Positions 26,133 to 35,297 are shown, counted from the stretch's first letter. The stretch: DNA of 64,000 nucleotides from Kingella denitrificans ATCC 33394 (GCF_000190695.1 NZ_GL870929.1:1932429-1996428), one strand, 5' to 3'. Notes: a model not told the origin generated them from the letters alone. Translations and numbers: made by a program.

Positions 26133-28886
26133 ATGAAAAGAATGCTATTTAATGCCACGCATTCCGAGGAATTGCGCGTGGCCATTGTCGATGGGCAGAC
26201 CCTGCTGGATTTGGACATCGAAACCCTTGGTAAAGAACAACGCAAGGGCAATATCTATACCGGCGTGATTACCCGTATCGAACCTTCTCTGGAAGCGTGT
26301 TTTGTCGATTACGGTGTGGAGCGCCACGGCTTTTTGCCGTTCAAAGAAGTTTCCCGCGCCTATTTCCAAGACTATGAAGGCGGCCGTGCGCGCATTCAGG
26401 ATGTGCTGAAAGAAGGGATGCAGGTCATCGTCCAAGTGGAAAAAGACGAGCGCGGCAATAAAGGCGCGGCATTAACCACGTTTATCAGCCTGGCCGGCCG
26501 CTATCTGGTGCTGATGCCGAACAATCCGCGCGGCGGCGGCGTATCGCGCCGAATCGAAGGCGATGACCGCGCCGAACTGAAAGAGGCGATGGCGCATTTG
26601 GATGTGCCGCACGGCATGAGCATTATTGCGCGTACTGCCGGCATTGGCCGCAGCACGGAAGAATTGCAGTGGGATTTCAATTATTTATTGCAACTTTGGC
26701 GTGCCATTGAAGAAGCGGCGGCGGCACATAAAGAGCCGTATCTGCTGTTCATGGAAAGCTCGCTGGTCATTCGCGCCATCCGCGATTATTACCGCCCCGA
26801 TATTGCCGAAATTTTGGTGGATAATCCCGAAGTTTACGAGCAAGTATCTGAATTTATGAGTTATGTGATGCCGAACAATTTGTCGCGGCTCAAACTCTAC
26901 ACCGACCACACACCATTGTTTTCTCGCCTACAAATTGAGCAGCAAATTGAAACGGCGTTTGCGCGCTCCGTGAGCCTGCCCAGCGGCGGTGCAATTGTGA
27001 TTGACCACACGGAAGCCTTGGTTTCCATCGACGTGAACTCCGCACGTTCCACACGCGGTGCGGATATTGAGGAAACTGCGTTCCGCACGAACATGGAAGC
27101 GGCGGAAGAAGTGGCGCGGCAAATGCGTTTGCGCGACTTGGGCGGCTTGGTGGTTATCGACTTTATCGATATGGAAGATGCCAAGCACCAGCGCGATGTG
27201 GAAAATGTGTTGCGCGATGCGTTGAAAAAAGACCGCGCGCGCGTGCAGATGGGCAAATTGTCGCGCTTCGGGCTGTTGGAGCTGTCGCGCCAACGATTGC
27301 AGCCTGCACTGGCCGAAAGCAGCCATATTGCCTGCCCGCGCTGTGCCGGCACGGGCGTTATCCGCAGCATCGAATCCACCGCGCTGCACGTTTTGCGCCT
27401 GATTCAGGACGCGGCGATGAAGGACAACACGGGCGAAGTGCACGCGCAAGTGCCCGTGGACGTGGCCACGTTCCTGCTGAATGAAAAACGCGCCGAACTG
27501 TTCGGCATGGAAGAGCGGCTGGACGTGTCCGTGTTCCTGATTCCGAACACGAATTTGGAAAATCCGCATTACGAAATCACCCGAATCCGCACCGATGATG
27601 TGGAAGAAAATGCCGAGCCGAGTTACAAACGTGTCGCGCCGCCCGAAAAAACCGAAAGCGTGCCGTTCAGCAACAGCAAAGGTGAAAAAGCTGCGCGCCA
27701 AGAACCTGCGGTGAAAGGCTTGCGCCATGCGTCGCCCGCGCCGGTGTCCAGCCAAAATGCGTCTTGGTGGGACAGCTTTAAAAATTGGCTGAAAAAACTG
27801 TTCGGCGACACGTCGGGCTCATCTGAAAATACAGCGCCTGCCGCGTCTTCTTTCGGCAAAAACGGCAGCAAATCGCGCGGCGGCAGCAAGCGGAACAATC
27901 CGAACCGCCGCCCGAATGCGGGCAAAAACCGCGAAGACGGCGAGCAGCAGAGCGTAAACGAACGTAAATCCCGCAATGCCGACAAACGTTCGCGCAATGC
28001 CGAAAAGGCGGAAGCGGCCGCGCCTGCGCCTGTGGCGGAAATGCCTGAAAAAGAGCCGCGTCAGGCACGTCAGAAGTCTGCCGAAAATTCGCGCAGGCAG
28101 CCTGCAAAAAATGCGGAACAGGGCGGCGATGCTTCTGTAAATAATGGCAAACGCAACAATCGGGCGAAAAAAGAGAAGCCGCTGGTGGTAAACTTGGGCA
28201 ATGAAAAACGTGGCAAAAACGACCGCCGTCCGCCCAGACAGCGCGGCATTCCGTCCGCCGCCAAAATCGTGCAGTATCTGGATGTCGGCGCGGTGGGGGC
28301 GAATGTGGAGGACGGCATTGCCCATGTTTTGGCGCAGTATCCCGATTTGGCGGCTGAAAGCACGCTGGTCGCACAATGGCAGGCACGCCGTGAAGCGGCT
28401 GCGGCCGAAAAGGTTGCCGCCGACCATGTGCAGGCTGCTTTGGATGTGCCGGAAACCGAATCTGCCGTTCAAGATGAAGCGGCTCTGGTAACGCAGATTG
28501 CGGAAAACGTCCGCGAGTCGGTTGCCGTTGTCGTGGCTGGCGAGTCGGGCGCGCAAGAAGCTGCTGCCGAGAAGGCGCAGGCTGATGTGGTGTTGCAGGC
28601 GATTGAGCCGGAAGAAGAACCGGAAAGTGGTGCAAACCAAGTGCAGGCTGCTTTTGAAGCCGTGCCTGCCGCTGAAACTGCGGCTGCCGTGTCTGTCGAA
28701 CAGGCCGTTGCCGTGGCAGAAGCCAAAGGTTTGATGTTGGTGGAAACCGATGCGGCGGCATTGGCAGCATTTGCCGCACAGGCGGATGCGCCGGAAGAAA
28801 CGGTATTGCGCCGCGCCGATGTGCCGAAAGTGCAGGCTGCTTTACCGCCTGCGGACATGATTCAGGTGGAAACGCAGAAAGCGTAA
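26133..28886 (+). CDS. rne: Ribonuclease E
   Basis: 917 residues. The catalytic half has the S1 domain (GNIYTGVITRIEPSLEACFV), the Mg-binding Asp residues in SIDVNSARSTRG and VVIDFIDM, and the Zn-link CPRCAGTG (two Cys per subunit, bridging the tetramer). It starts mRNA decay and processes rRNA and tRNA. From about residue 500 on the protein is low-complexity: a basic RNA-binding stretch (NRRPNAGKNRE) and an Ala/Glu/Val-rich tail. Three DUS in the tail encode VQAAL, VQAAF and VQAAL, so uptake signals shaped this disordered segment. Confidence 0.96.
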   Translation: MKRMLFNATHSEELRVAIVDGQTLLDLDIETLGKEQRKGNIYTGVITRIEPSLEACFVDYGVERHGFLPFKEVSRAYFQDYEGGRARIQDVLKEGMQVIVQVEKDERGNKGAALTTFISLAGRYLVLMPNNPRGGGVSRRIEGDDRAELKEAMAHLDVPHGMSIIARTAGIGRSTEELQWDFNYLLQLWRAIEEAAAAHKEPYLLFMESSLVIRAIRDYYRPDIAEILVDNPEVYEQVSEFMSYVMPNNLSRLKLYTDHTPLFSRLQIEQQIETAFARSVSLPSGGAIVIDHTEALVSIDVNSARSTRGADIEETAFRTNMEAAEEVARQMRLRDLGGLVVIDFIDMEDAKHQRDVENVLRDALKKDRARVQMGKLSRFGLLELSRQRLQPALAESSHIACPRCAGTGVIRSIESTALHVLRLIQDAAMKDNTGEVHAQVPVDVATFLLNEKRAELFGMEERLDVSVFLIPNTNLENPHYEITRIRTDDVEENAEPSYKRVAPPEKTESVPFSNSKGEKAARQEPAVKGLRHASPAPVSSQNASWWDSFKNWLKKLFGDTSGSSENTAPAASSFGKNGSKSRGGSKRNNPNRRPNAGKNREDGEQQSVNERKSRNADKRSRNAEKAEAAAPAPVAEMPEKEPRQARQKSAENSRRQPAKNAEQGGDASVNNGKRNNRAKKEKPLVVNLGNEKRGKNDRRPPRQRGIPSAAKIVQYLDVGAVGANVEDGIAHVLAQYPDLAAESTLVAQWQARREAAAAEKVAADHVQAALDVPETESAVQDEAALVTQIAENVRESVAVVVAGESGAQEAAAEKAQADVVLQAIEPEEEPESGANQVQAAFEAVPAAETAAAVSVEQAVAVAEAKGLMLVETDAAALAAFAAQADAPEETVLRRADVPKVQAALPPADMIQVETQKA

Positions 28887-28911
28887 TCCGTCCGATTTAG
28901 AAAGCTGTGCC

Positions 28912-29397
28912 ATGAACTACCCTTTGCCCGATTTCGAGCGCAAAATCCTGCCGCCCGAACAACTGCTGCAAAAGCTGCCCGATATGCCGCGCCCTTTGGT
29001 GTTTACCAACGGCTGTTTCGACATCATCCACCGCGGCCATGTGACTTATCTGGCGCAGGCGCGCGCGTTGGGCAAATGCCTGATTCTGGCATTGAACACG
29101 GACGAATCCGTGCGGCGGCAGGGCAAAGGGAGCGACCGCCCCATCAACGCATTGCCGCAGCGTGCAGCCGTGGCGGCGGCATTGGCCAGCGTGGATTGGG
29201 TCACCTGGTTCGACAGCGACACGCCCGCCGCGCTGATTGCCGAAATCCAACCGGATATTTTGGTGAAAGGCGGCGATTGGGCGGTGGAGCAGATTGTCGG
29301 TTCCGCCGAAACCTTGGCGCGCGGCGGCCAAGTCCACAGCATTCCTTTTGTACATCACACATCAACCACCAAGACATTGGAGAAAATCCGTGCGTAA
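28912..29397 (+). CDS. hldC: D-glycero-beta-D-manno-heptose 1-phosphate adenylyltransferase
   Basis: 161 residues, nucleotidyltransferase fold (also named rfaE2). It has FTNGCFDIIHRGHVTYL with the HxGH motif, NTDESVRRQGKGSDRP, LASVDWVTWFDSDTP, and LVKGGDW. It makes ADP-heptose for the lipooligosaccharide inner core; the kinase half is a separate gene not seen here. It starts 26 bases after rne and its end overlaps the next gene by 8 bases. Confidence 0.92.
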   Translation: MNYPLPDFERKILPPEQLLQKLPDMPRPLVFTNGCFDIIHRGHVTYLAQARALGKCLILALNTDESVRRQGKGSDRPINALPQRAAVAAALASVDWVTWFDSDTPAALIAEIQPDILVKGGDWAVEQIVGSAETLARGGQVHSIPFVHHTSTTKTLEKIRA

Positions 29398-30073
29398 AAC
29401 AACTTCTTTCTATGTGAAACCATTGCTGGCCGTGATGCTGGCCGCCGGCGCATTGTCCGTGCAGGCTGCCCCGATTCCCGACCAGGCCACCTTGCAGTTC
29501 CGCGGCAGCTACGGCATCCCCGCCACCATGACCTTCAAACGCAGCGGCAGCCAATACACCGTGAGCGCCAGCATCAACGTGCCGTTTTACAAAATCCGCT
29601 TTGAAAGCGGCGGCACCATTTCCGGCAACCAGCTTAATCCGAGCTATTACCGCGACGTGCGTAACGGTAAAGTGTATGCATCCGCCCAGTTCGCCGGTTC
29701 CAAAGCCACTTACGGCAAAGCCGGGGAAACCAAAACCGAAAACGTGCGCGGCCGCGTGATGGATTTGTTCACGCTGGCTTGGCAGCTTGTCTTCACTGAT
29801 GGCCAACTGCCGCCCAACCTGATGATTACCAACGGCAAACGCCTGTATCCCGTGCGCGGCATCAGCCCTGCCGGCACCAGCCAAATCACATTTAACGGCA
29901 GAAAAATCGATGTGAATCAGTTTAACGTCAGACGCGGCGACGACACGGCGCAATACGGCTTTGCCCCCGCGCTTAACGGCGTTCCGGCGATTATCCGCTA
30001 TAACGACGGCGACAAAAACTACGCGCTCACGCTCAAATCCGTCAGCATTAACGGCCAAACGGTACAGCCTTAA
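29390..30073 (+). CDS. DUF3108 family secreted protein
   Basis: 227 residues from a GTG at 29390, with GGAG 7 bases upstream. This GTG lies inside the end of hldC, so the two are coupled. The first 30 residues form a clear signal peptide (KPLLAVMLAAGALSVQAAP). The mature part is beta-rich: TMTFKRSGSQYTVSASIN, then a DLFTLAWQLVFTDGQLP helix, then QYGFAPALNGVPAIIRY, as in DUF3108 envelope proteins. Function unknown; periplasmic. Confidence 0.78.
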   Translation: MRKTTSFYVKPLLAVMLAAGALSVQAAPIPDQATLQFRGSYGIPATMTFKRSGSQYTVSASINVPFYKIRFESGGTISGNQLNPSYYRDVRNGKVYASAQFAGSKATYGKAGETKTENVRGRVMDLFTLAWQLVFTDGQLPPNLMITNGKRLYPVRGISPAGTSQITFNGRKIDVNQFNVRRGDDTAQYGFAPALNGVPAIIRYNDGDKNYALTLKSVSINGQTVQP

Positions 30074-30085
30074 AACCATGCTTTA

Positions 30086-30127
30086 AAAAGCAGCCTGCAC
30101 CTTCATCACGCAAAGTGCAGGCTGCTT
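30086..30127. terminator. Inverted DUS-pair hairpin
   Basis: AAGCAGCCTGCA and TGCAGGCTGCTT around a 17-base loop after the DUF3108 stop; ends the rne-hldC-DUF3108 unit. The T-run is short. Confidence 0.7.
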
Positions 30128-30143
30128 AAGTTTAGGAAACCAC

Positions 30144-30878
30144 ATGGAAAAATCCAACCTTATCGTGGCGCTGCTGATTGATGCCGACAACGCCCCCGCC
30201 AAGAAAATCGACTTCATCATGAGCGAATTGGCTAACTACGGCTCGGTGATGGTGCGCAAAATTTACGGCAACTGGAAAGACGACCGCCTGAAAAGCTGGG
30301 AAAACGTGCTGCTGGATTACGCGCTCGCCCCCGTGCAGCAGTTCGACTACACCAAAGGCAAAAACGCCACCGACATGGCCATGACCATCGACGTGATGGA
30401 TTTGCTGTTTCTCAATAAAGTCGATGTGTTCTGCCTGGTGTCGTCCGATTGCGATTTTACGCCGCTGGCCATGCGGATTAAGGCATCGGGCAAACAGGTG
30501 ATTGGGTTTGGCGAACACAAAACGCCCAAATCGCTGGTGGCCGCGTGCAGCAAATTCCTGTTTCTCGACAATGCCCAGAGCCGCACCGCGCCGACAGAGC
30601 AGCAGGTGCAGCGCAAAACCGCGCAGGAGCTGAAAGGCGACAGCACGCTCATGAACCTGCTGCGCAACAGCATTGCCGACAGCTGCGACGAAGACGGCTG
30701 GGCGGATTTGCAGCAAATCGGGCGCATCATCGGCAACCAATCTTCGTTCGACAGCCGCAATTACGGCTTTGCCAAATTGAGCGATTTGGTGCGCGCCATC
30801 GATATTTTCGAAACCAAATTGTCTGACAACCGCTCGCAGCTGTATATCCGCGACAAACGCGCCAAAAAATCATCATAA
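30144..30878 (+). CDS. NYN-domain nuclease with C-terminal LOTUS/OST-HTH domain
   Basis: 244 residues. The NYN (LabA-like PIN) domain has the acidic residues expected: VALLIDADNAPAKK, GKNATDMAMTIDVMDLL and VSSDCDFTPLAMRI. The C-terminal 75 residues (STLMNLLRNSIADSC to YGFAKLSDLVRAIDIF) match the OST-HTH/LOTUS RNA-binding domain. Such proteins are predicted RNases of unknown target. It has its own GGAAA ribosome site and a DUS (without partner) after its stop. Confidence 0.88.
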   Translation: MEKSNLIVALLIDADNAPAKKIDFIMSELANYGSVMVRKIYGNWKDDRLKSWENVLLDYALAPVQQFDYTKGKNATDMAMTIDVMDLLFLNKVDVFCLVSSDCDFTPLAMRIKASGKQVIGFGEHKTPKSLVAACSKFLFLDNAQSRTAPTEQQVQRKTAQELKGDSTLMNLLRNSIADSCDEDGWADLQQIGRIIGNQSSFDSRNYGFAKLSDLVRAIDIFETKLSDNRSQLYIRDKRAKKSS

Positions 30879-30922
30879 TATTGAAAACCAAGATTAAAAA
30901 GCAGCCTGCACTTTAAAAAAAT

Positions 30923-31966
30923 ATGAACACACACCACTTTCCCGATTTCGCAGAAAAATTAGTGGCATGGCAGCGCGAACACGGACGGCACGACTTCCCG
31001 TGGCAGGTGCGCGACCCTTATGCCGTTTGGCTGTCGGAAATCATGTTGCAGCAAACACAGGCCGCCACCGTGCGCGATTATTTCCTGCGCTTCATCCGCG
31101 AATTACCCACCGTGCGCGATTTGGCCGCCGCACCGCAAGACACCGTGTTGGCCTTGTGGGCAGGGTTGGGCTATTACAGCCGCGCGCGCAACCTGCATGC
31201 CGCCGCGCAGCAAATCATGGACGAATTCGGCGGAGAATTCCCGCAAACGCGCGAAGAATGGCAGAGGCTCAAAGGCGTGGGGCGCAGCACGGCCGCCGCT
31301 GTAATGGCGTTTGCCTTTCACTCGCGCGAAACCATATTGGACGGCAATGTGAAACGCGTGCTGTGCCGCATTTTCGCCCAAGACGGCGACCCGAAATCCC
31401 CCGCGTTCGAACGCAGTTTGTGGGCGCTGGCCGAACAGTTGCTGCCGGACAACGCCGCCGATATGCCGGCCTACACGCAAGGGCTGATGGATTTGGGCGC
31501 CACCGTCTGTACGCGCAATAAGCCCAAGTGCGGCGATTGCCCGATGGCGCACCAATGCTTGGCGAAACAGCAAGGGCGGATTGACGAATTGCCGCGCAAA
31601 AAAACACCGGTTGCCGTGCGCCAGCAAACCGTGTTCTGGCTGCTGCTTCGGCGGCACGACGACGCGTATTGGCTGCAAAAGCGGCCGAATCGAGGCATTT
31701 GGGCGGGGCTGTATTGCGTGCCCGAAGCAGGCAGCCTGCACGAATTGCGCGGGCTGGCGGAAAGACTGGGCGCGGACGGTGATGATTGGCAGGAAGCCGA
31801 AGCCTTCACGCACCGCTTAACGCACCGCCTGCTGGAAATTGTGCCGTACCGCGCGGTGCTGCCGCCGCAAAAGCAGCCTGCAGCCGATGAATCGGGCGTG
31901 TGGGTGCCGCGCGAACGCATCCGCGAATATGCCTTGCCCACGCCTTTGGCCACGTTGTTGAAATAG
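30923..31966 (+). CDS. mutY: A/G-specific adenine glycosylase MutY
   Basis: 347 residues. The catalytic Glu is in SEIMLQQTQAATV, the helix-hairpin-helix is LKGVGRSTAAAVMAFAF with the catalytic Asp in ILDGNVKRV, and the [4Fe-4S] cysteines are in CTRNKPKCGDCPMAHQC. A NUDIX-like C-terminal domain (WLQKRPNRGIWAGLYCVPE) reads 8-oxoG. MutY removes A mispaired with 8-oxoguanine. A DUS is built in near the C-terminus (KQPAADE). Confidence 0.97.
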   Translation: MNTHHFPDFAEKLVAWQREHGRHDFPWQVRDPYAVWLSEIMLQQTQAATVRDYFLRFIRELPTVRDLAAAPQDTVLALWAGLGYYSRARNLHAAAQQIMDEFGGEFPQTREEWQRLKGVGRSTAAAVMAFAFHSRETILDGNVKRVLCRIFAQDGDPKSPAFERSLWALAEQLLPDNAADMPAYTQGLMDLGATVCTRNKPKCGDCPMAHQCLAKQQGRIDELPRKKTPVAVRQQTVFWLLLRRHDDAYWLQKRPNRGIWAGLYCVPEAGSLHELRGLAERLGADGDDWQEAEAFTHRLTHRLLEIVPYRAVLPPQKQPAADESGVWVPRERIREYALPTPLATLLK

Positions 31967-31977
31967 AACCGCCATTA

Positions 31978-32019
31978 AAGTGCAGGCTGCTTTCCGATAC
32001 GCCAAAAAGCAGCCTGCAC
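31978..32019. terminator. Inverted DUS-pair hairpin after mutY
   Basis: TGCAGGCTGCTT and AAGCAGCCTGCA around 14 bases, 11 bases past the mutY stop. No long T-run on the plus side, so termination may be partial. Confidence 0.6.
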
Positions 32020-32043
32020 CCTTCCGTTGAACACAGATAAAAA

Positions 32044-32835
32044 ATGCCGCAAACCGTTGCCTATATTTTCGGGCAGGCGATGACCGACGTGCCTGCCGAT
32101 TTGTTTATTCCGCCCGACGCCCTGCAAGTTGTGCTGCACAGCTTTGAAGGGCCGTTGGACTTGCTGCTGTACCTTATCCGCAAGCAGAATATCGACGTGC
32201 TGGATATTCCGATGGTGCGGATTACCGAGCAATATCTGGCCTATATCGCGCAGATGGATACGGAACAATTTGATTTGGCGGCGGAATATCTGCTGATGGC
32301 GGCGGTGCTGATTGAAATCAAATCACGGCTGTTGCTGCCCAAACCGCCCGAGCAGCCCGAAGAAGAAGCCGACCCGCGCGCGGAACTGGTGCGCCGCCTG
32401 TTGGCCTACGAACAAATGAAGCTGGCCGCGCACGATTTGGACGCATTGCCCCGCGCAGGCCGCGATTTCGCGTGGGTGTACCTGCCTCTGGAACTGGCCG
32501 CGCCGGTGCAGCTTCCCGCCGTGCAAGTAGCCGATTTGACCAAAGCATGGCTGAATATCCTGGCGCGCGCCAAGCACCACCAAAGCCACGCGGTGGTGCA
32601 GGAAACCATTTCGGTGCGCGAACAGATGAGCCATATCCTGCGCCGTTTGCAGGCCGGACAATGCCGATTTTCCGAACTTTTTGCCGTGGAACGCGGCACG
32701 GCGTATGTGGTGGTGAGCTTTATCGCCTTGCTGGAACTGGTGAAAGAAGGTTTGGTGAATGTGGTGCAGGAAGCGTATTTTGCCGAAATCCATGTGCAGG
32801 CTGCTTCCGAAGTAACAGAAAAGGAAAAACCGTGA
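32044..32835 (+). CDS. scpA: Segregation and condensation protein ScpA
   Basis: 263 residues. LHSFEGPLDLLLYLIRKQNIDVLDIPMVRITEQYL is the conserved N-terminal kleisin helix region (quoted in parts: SFEGPLDLLLYLI and NIDVLDIP), followed by EYLLMAAVLIEIKSRLLLP and the C-terminal winged helix FIALLELVKEGLVNV. It links SMC and ScpB. ScpB is not adjacent. Its stop overlaps the next gene by 4 bases (GTGA). A later in-frame ATG at 32080 is an alternative start. Confidence 0.93.
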   Translation: MPQTVAYIFGQAMTDVPADLFIPPDALQVVLHSFEGPLDLLLYLIRKQNIDVLDIPMVRITEQYLAYIAQMDTEQFDLAAEYLLMAAVLIEIKSRLLLPKPPEQPEEEADPRAELVRRLLAYEQMKLAAHDLDALPRAGRDFAWVYLPLELAAPVQLPAVQVADLTKAWLNILARAKHHQSHAVVQETISVREQMSHILRRLQAGQCRFSELFAVERGTAYVVVSFIALLELVKEGLVNVVQEAYFAEIHVQAASEVTEKEKP

Positions 32836-33674
32836 ATTACGCACAAGATGCCTTATGGTGGAAACTGGAAAGCGCGTGGGTGCGCGATTTGGCCAGCCTT
32901 TTGACCGCGCCCGCGTTGTGGCGGACGGGGCAGGAATTGCCCGTGGCAGAGCTGTTGGGCGACCAAGGATTCCGCCTGCTGCTGGACTGGGACGGGCAGC
33001 CTGCACCCGAAGGCTTGGCGCATGAACGGCTGGGGCATTACGCCGAAAACCTGCTGGCATATTGGCTGCAACACGCGCCGCACAGCCGCCTGCTGGCGCG
33101 CGAATGGCGGGTGGACGGCGCATCGGGCGCACAGGACGGCGCGTTGGATTTTGTCGCGCAACTGAACGGCCATGTTTATCACATTGAATTAACGTGCAAA
33201 TATTATGCCGGGCAGGGCAGCCCTGAAACCATGCGCGGTTTCCAGCCGAACGATGTTTTGGCGGACAAGGCGCGGAAATTGGCGCAGCAGTCGGCATTGT
33301 CGCAGCGCGCCGATGTGCAGGCTGCTTTGGCCGCGCAGGGCATCGACACGCAGGAATTGCGGCGCGTCAGCATTGTGCGCGGTAATGCGTTCACGGACAC
33401 GGGCACGCTGCCGACCGACAGCATTTACGCGCCGAACGCTTGGACGGGGCAATGGTTGTCGCAGCCCGAACAATGGTTGGCTTTTGCCGAACACAGCCGG
33501 TTTTGCCGTTTACCGCGCCAAGGGTATTTGTCGCCCGCGCGCGTGCCGGAGGCGTGCCTGCTGACACGGCAGGAGGTGATGGCGGCGGCGCAGAACGGGA
33601 TTTATGCCTGCGTTTCGCCGCGCCAAGATGGTTTTTGGCATGAGGAATGGCGGGTGATGTATCGGGCGGATTGA
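32832..33674 (+). CDS. DUF1853 family protein, possible PD-(D/E)XK fold
   Basis: 280 residues from a GTG at 32832 that overlaps the scpA stop. It contains WWKLESAWVRDLASLLTAP at the start, LGHYAENLLAYWL, then GALDFVAQLNGHVYHIELTCKYY. The D-(x)n-E-x-x-x-K spacing there resembles nuclease active sites of the PD-(D/E)XK type, an inference by eye. DUF1853 has no proven function. A VQAAL in the middle is a DUS. It is followed by the split DUS pair and the prophage. Confidence 0.75.
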   Translation: MNYAQDALWWKLESAWVRDLASLLTAPALWRTGQELPVAELLGDQGFRLLLDWDGQPAPEGLAHERLGHYAENLLAYWLQHAPHSRLLAREWRVDGASGAQDGALDFVAQLNGHVYHIELTCKYYAGQGSPETMRGFQPNDVLADKARKLAQQSALSQRADVQAALAAQGIDTQELRRVSIVRGNAFTDTGTLPTDSIYAPNAWTGQWLSQPEQWLAFAEHSRFCRLPRQGYLSPARVPEACLLTRQEVMAAAQNGIYACVSPRQDGFWHEEWRVMYRAD

Positions 33675-33730
33675 AGCCGGTCGGCGGGCATTGCGTTTAT
33701 TGCTCTATTGCCATTTCCATTGACGATAAA

Positions 33731-33742
33731 AAGCAGCCTGCA
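33731..33742 (+). repeat. Left half of a DUS-pair terminator split by the prophage
   Basis: AAGCAGCCTGCA with the usual flanking A-run and CTT. Its partner TGCAGGCTGCTT is at 42174-42185, 8.4 kb away on the other side of the prophage. Host genes on both sides converge (DUF1853 plus, 245-aa gene minus), as around other DUS-pair terminators here. Confidence 0.75.
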
Positions 33743-33821
33743 CTTATATATTCGCCCCAAGTGGGGCAGAATCCTGACAAGTATCTTTGAGCCAGACTCA
33801 TTATTCAGCTGTAAGGCTGGT

Positions 33822-33852
33822 TGAGCCCCATCTTTTTAAGTTGGGGCTTTTG
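33822..33852 (+). terminator. Hairpin before rep
   Basis: AGCCCCA pairs with TGGGGCT, then TTTTG, ending just before the rep ATG. It may end transcription entering the prophage or act as a phage signal. Confidence 0.45.
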
Positions 33853-33854
33853 TT

Positions 33855-35297
33855 ATGTCTAATCAAAACTATGAAATCGTCAAAAACGCAGAAGGCAGAT
33901 ACGACCTGTTTGTGAACGGCCAATTTGTCAAAAGCTATTCCCGCAAAGCAGATGCCCAACGCGGTTATTTGCGTATGGGCGGGTGCGCCGCTGCGCAGGC
34001 GGGAGCGGACGCGACAGAGTGCGCAGCGGCGCAACTGCCCCCCGCTAGTAACACGGGGGGACAAACTGGCGTAGGCACTGTATCCGAACGGACAACGCAA
34101 ATCGTCGTCGTGAACGGCAAGGCAAAGGAAATCCCCTTACGTCAGGGCAGCAATACCGCAGCCCATATCGACACACTCACATTTACATTCACAAAAGAAG
34201 TCTTAATCGACCACGAAACACCGCTGGACGATAAACATCCTGAAAACGTTCGCGAGTTGGCCGAAAAACTCTCATCTACCATGCACACCCTGTTCGGTTT
34301 CGGCATATCCGAACAAAAAAATGGCATCAACGGCTACAAATACAGCTTTGTCATGGGGTCTCACACGACCAAATACGGCGTTATCGCCTTTGGTGGCAGC
34401 AATCAAAAAGACAGCATCATGGTGCATTTGTACGGCGATGGATTAACGGCAGCGATAGATGGCTGGGAAACGCGCCTATACAACTGGCTGGATGTATTCG
34501 CACCCTTCGCCAAAATCACACGTTGCGACCTTGCCCATGATTTTTTTGACGGCCAATACACGCCCGATCAAGCCTATCAGTCATGGCAGCAGGGCGGATT
34601 TGACAACCGCGGCCAAAGACCACGCGCCCGATTGCACGGCTATGACTGGTTGGATGACAAACGCACCGGCAAAACCTTTTACGTCGGCACGCCCAACAGT
34701 TCCCGCCTCGTCCGTGTGTACGACAAGGGTTGCGAACAGGGCGACAACACAAGCAGATGGGTGCGATTTGAGCTACAGCTTCGCAATCGCGATTACATCA
34801 TACCCCACGACATCCTTATCAACGCGGGCGGTTATCTCACGGCAGCCTATCCGATATGCCAAGTCTTGTTTGAGCAATACCGGGACTGTCCCGCAAAGGC
34901 GGAGCGGGTAAAAAAGACCCAAGAGATTAACTTAGAACACGTTGTAAAGTACGCAAGCCAATCCTCCAGCCCCTGCATCAACCTTATGGAGTGGTTAGGC
35001 TTATCGGATAGCGAAATTGTCAAGTTGCTTAAAGGGGGCAAGGCAAAACAACCGAAGCGCCTGGGCGCGGATAAAGAAGATTGCAGGCAGTCGAATATGC
35101 GCTATCTGCATGAAATGAAAGAAATGGCACAGTGCTATGACTTTGAGGTCTATCGCTATATGCAGCAAATCGACCATAGGGAGCAGCAGGCGAAATTCAA
35201 CGCGCGAATGAATAAACTCGAAGAGCAGGCAAAACTTTACCGCATGGAGCAGGCATTTAACAACAGTTGGTATGCCGCCTATGCAGATGTTTTTTAA
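33855..35297 (+). CDS. Phage replication initiation protein (Rep_trans family)
   Basis: 480 residues. The core from about residue 90 matches rolling-circle Rep proteins of filamentous phages: IDTLTFTFTKEVL, KITRCDLAHDFFDG with the acidic metal-binding residues, HGYDWLDDKRTGKTFYVG, and SRLVRVYDKGCEQGD with the catalytic Tyr in VRVYDKG. It nicks the plus-strand origin. The N-terminal segment (residues 43-80) is Ala/Gly-rich low complexity, encoded by DNA with two strong hairpins (33984-34060). Confidence 0.88.
   Translation: MSNQNYEIVKNAEGRYDLFVNGQFVKSYSRKADAQRGYLRMGGCAAAQAGADATECAAAQLPPASNTGGQTGVGTVSERTTQIVVVNGKAKEIPLRQGSNTAAHIDTLTFTFTKEVLIDHETPLDDKHPENVRELAEKLSSTMHTLFGFGISEQKNGINGYKYSFVMGSHTTKYGVIAFGGSNQKDSIMVHLYGDGLTAAIDGWETRLYNWLDVFAPFAKITRCDLAHDFFDGQYTPDQAYQSWQQGGFDNRGQRPRARLHGYDWLDDKRTGKTFYVGTPNSSRLVRVYDKGCEQGDNTSRWVRFELQLRNRDYIIPHDILINAGGYLTAAYPICQVLFEQYRDCPAKAERVKKTQEINLEHVVKYASQSSSPCINLMEWLGLSDSEIVKLLKGGKAKQPKRLGADKEDCRQSNMRYLHEMKEMAQCYDFEVYRYMQQIDHREQQAKFNARMNKLEEQAKLYRMEQAFNNSWYAAYADVF
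33984..34060 (+). repeat. Two hairpins inside rep, candidate phage origin or packaging signal
   Basis: A perfect 14-base inverted repeat (TGCGCCGCTGCGCA at 33984-33997 and TGCGCAGCGGCGCA at 34020-34033, 22-base loop) is followed 4 bases later by CCCCCC (34038-34043) and GGGGGG (34055-34060) around GCTAGTAACAC. Filamentous phages need such hairpins for strand initiation and packaging, and here no long intergenic region could hold them. Confidence 0.6.

Noticed and set aside
33690..33860. dRS3-type target (ATTCCC-N8-GGGAAT) used by MDA phage in Neisseria
   Set aside because: No such sequence at either end of the prophage; the DUS pair is the repeat actually present.
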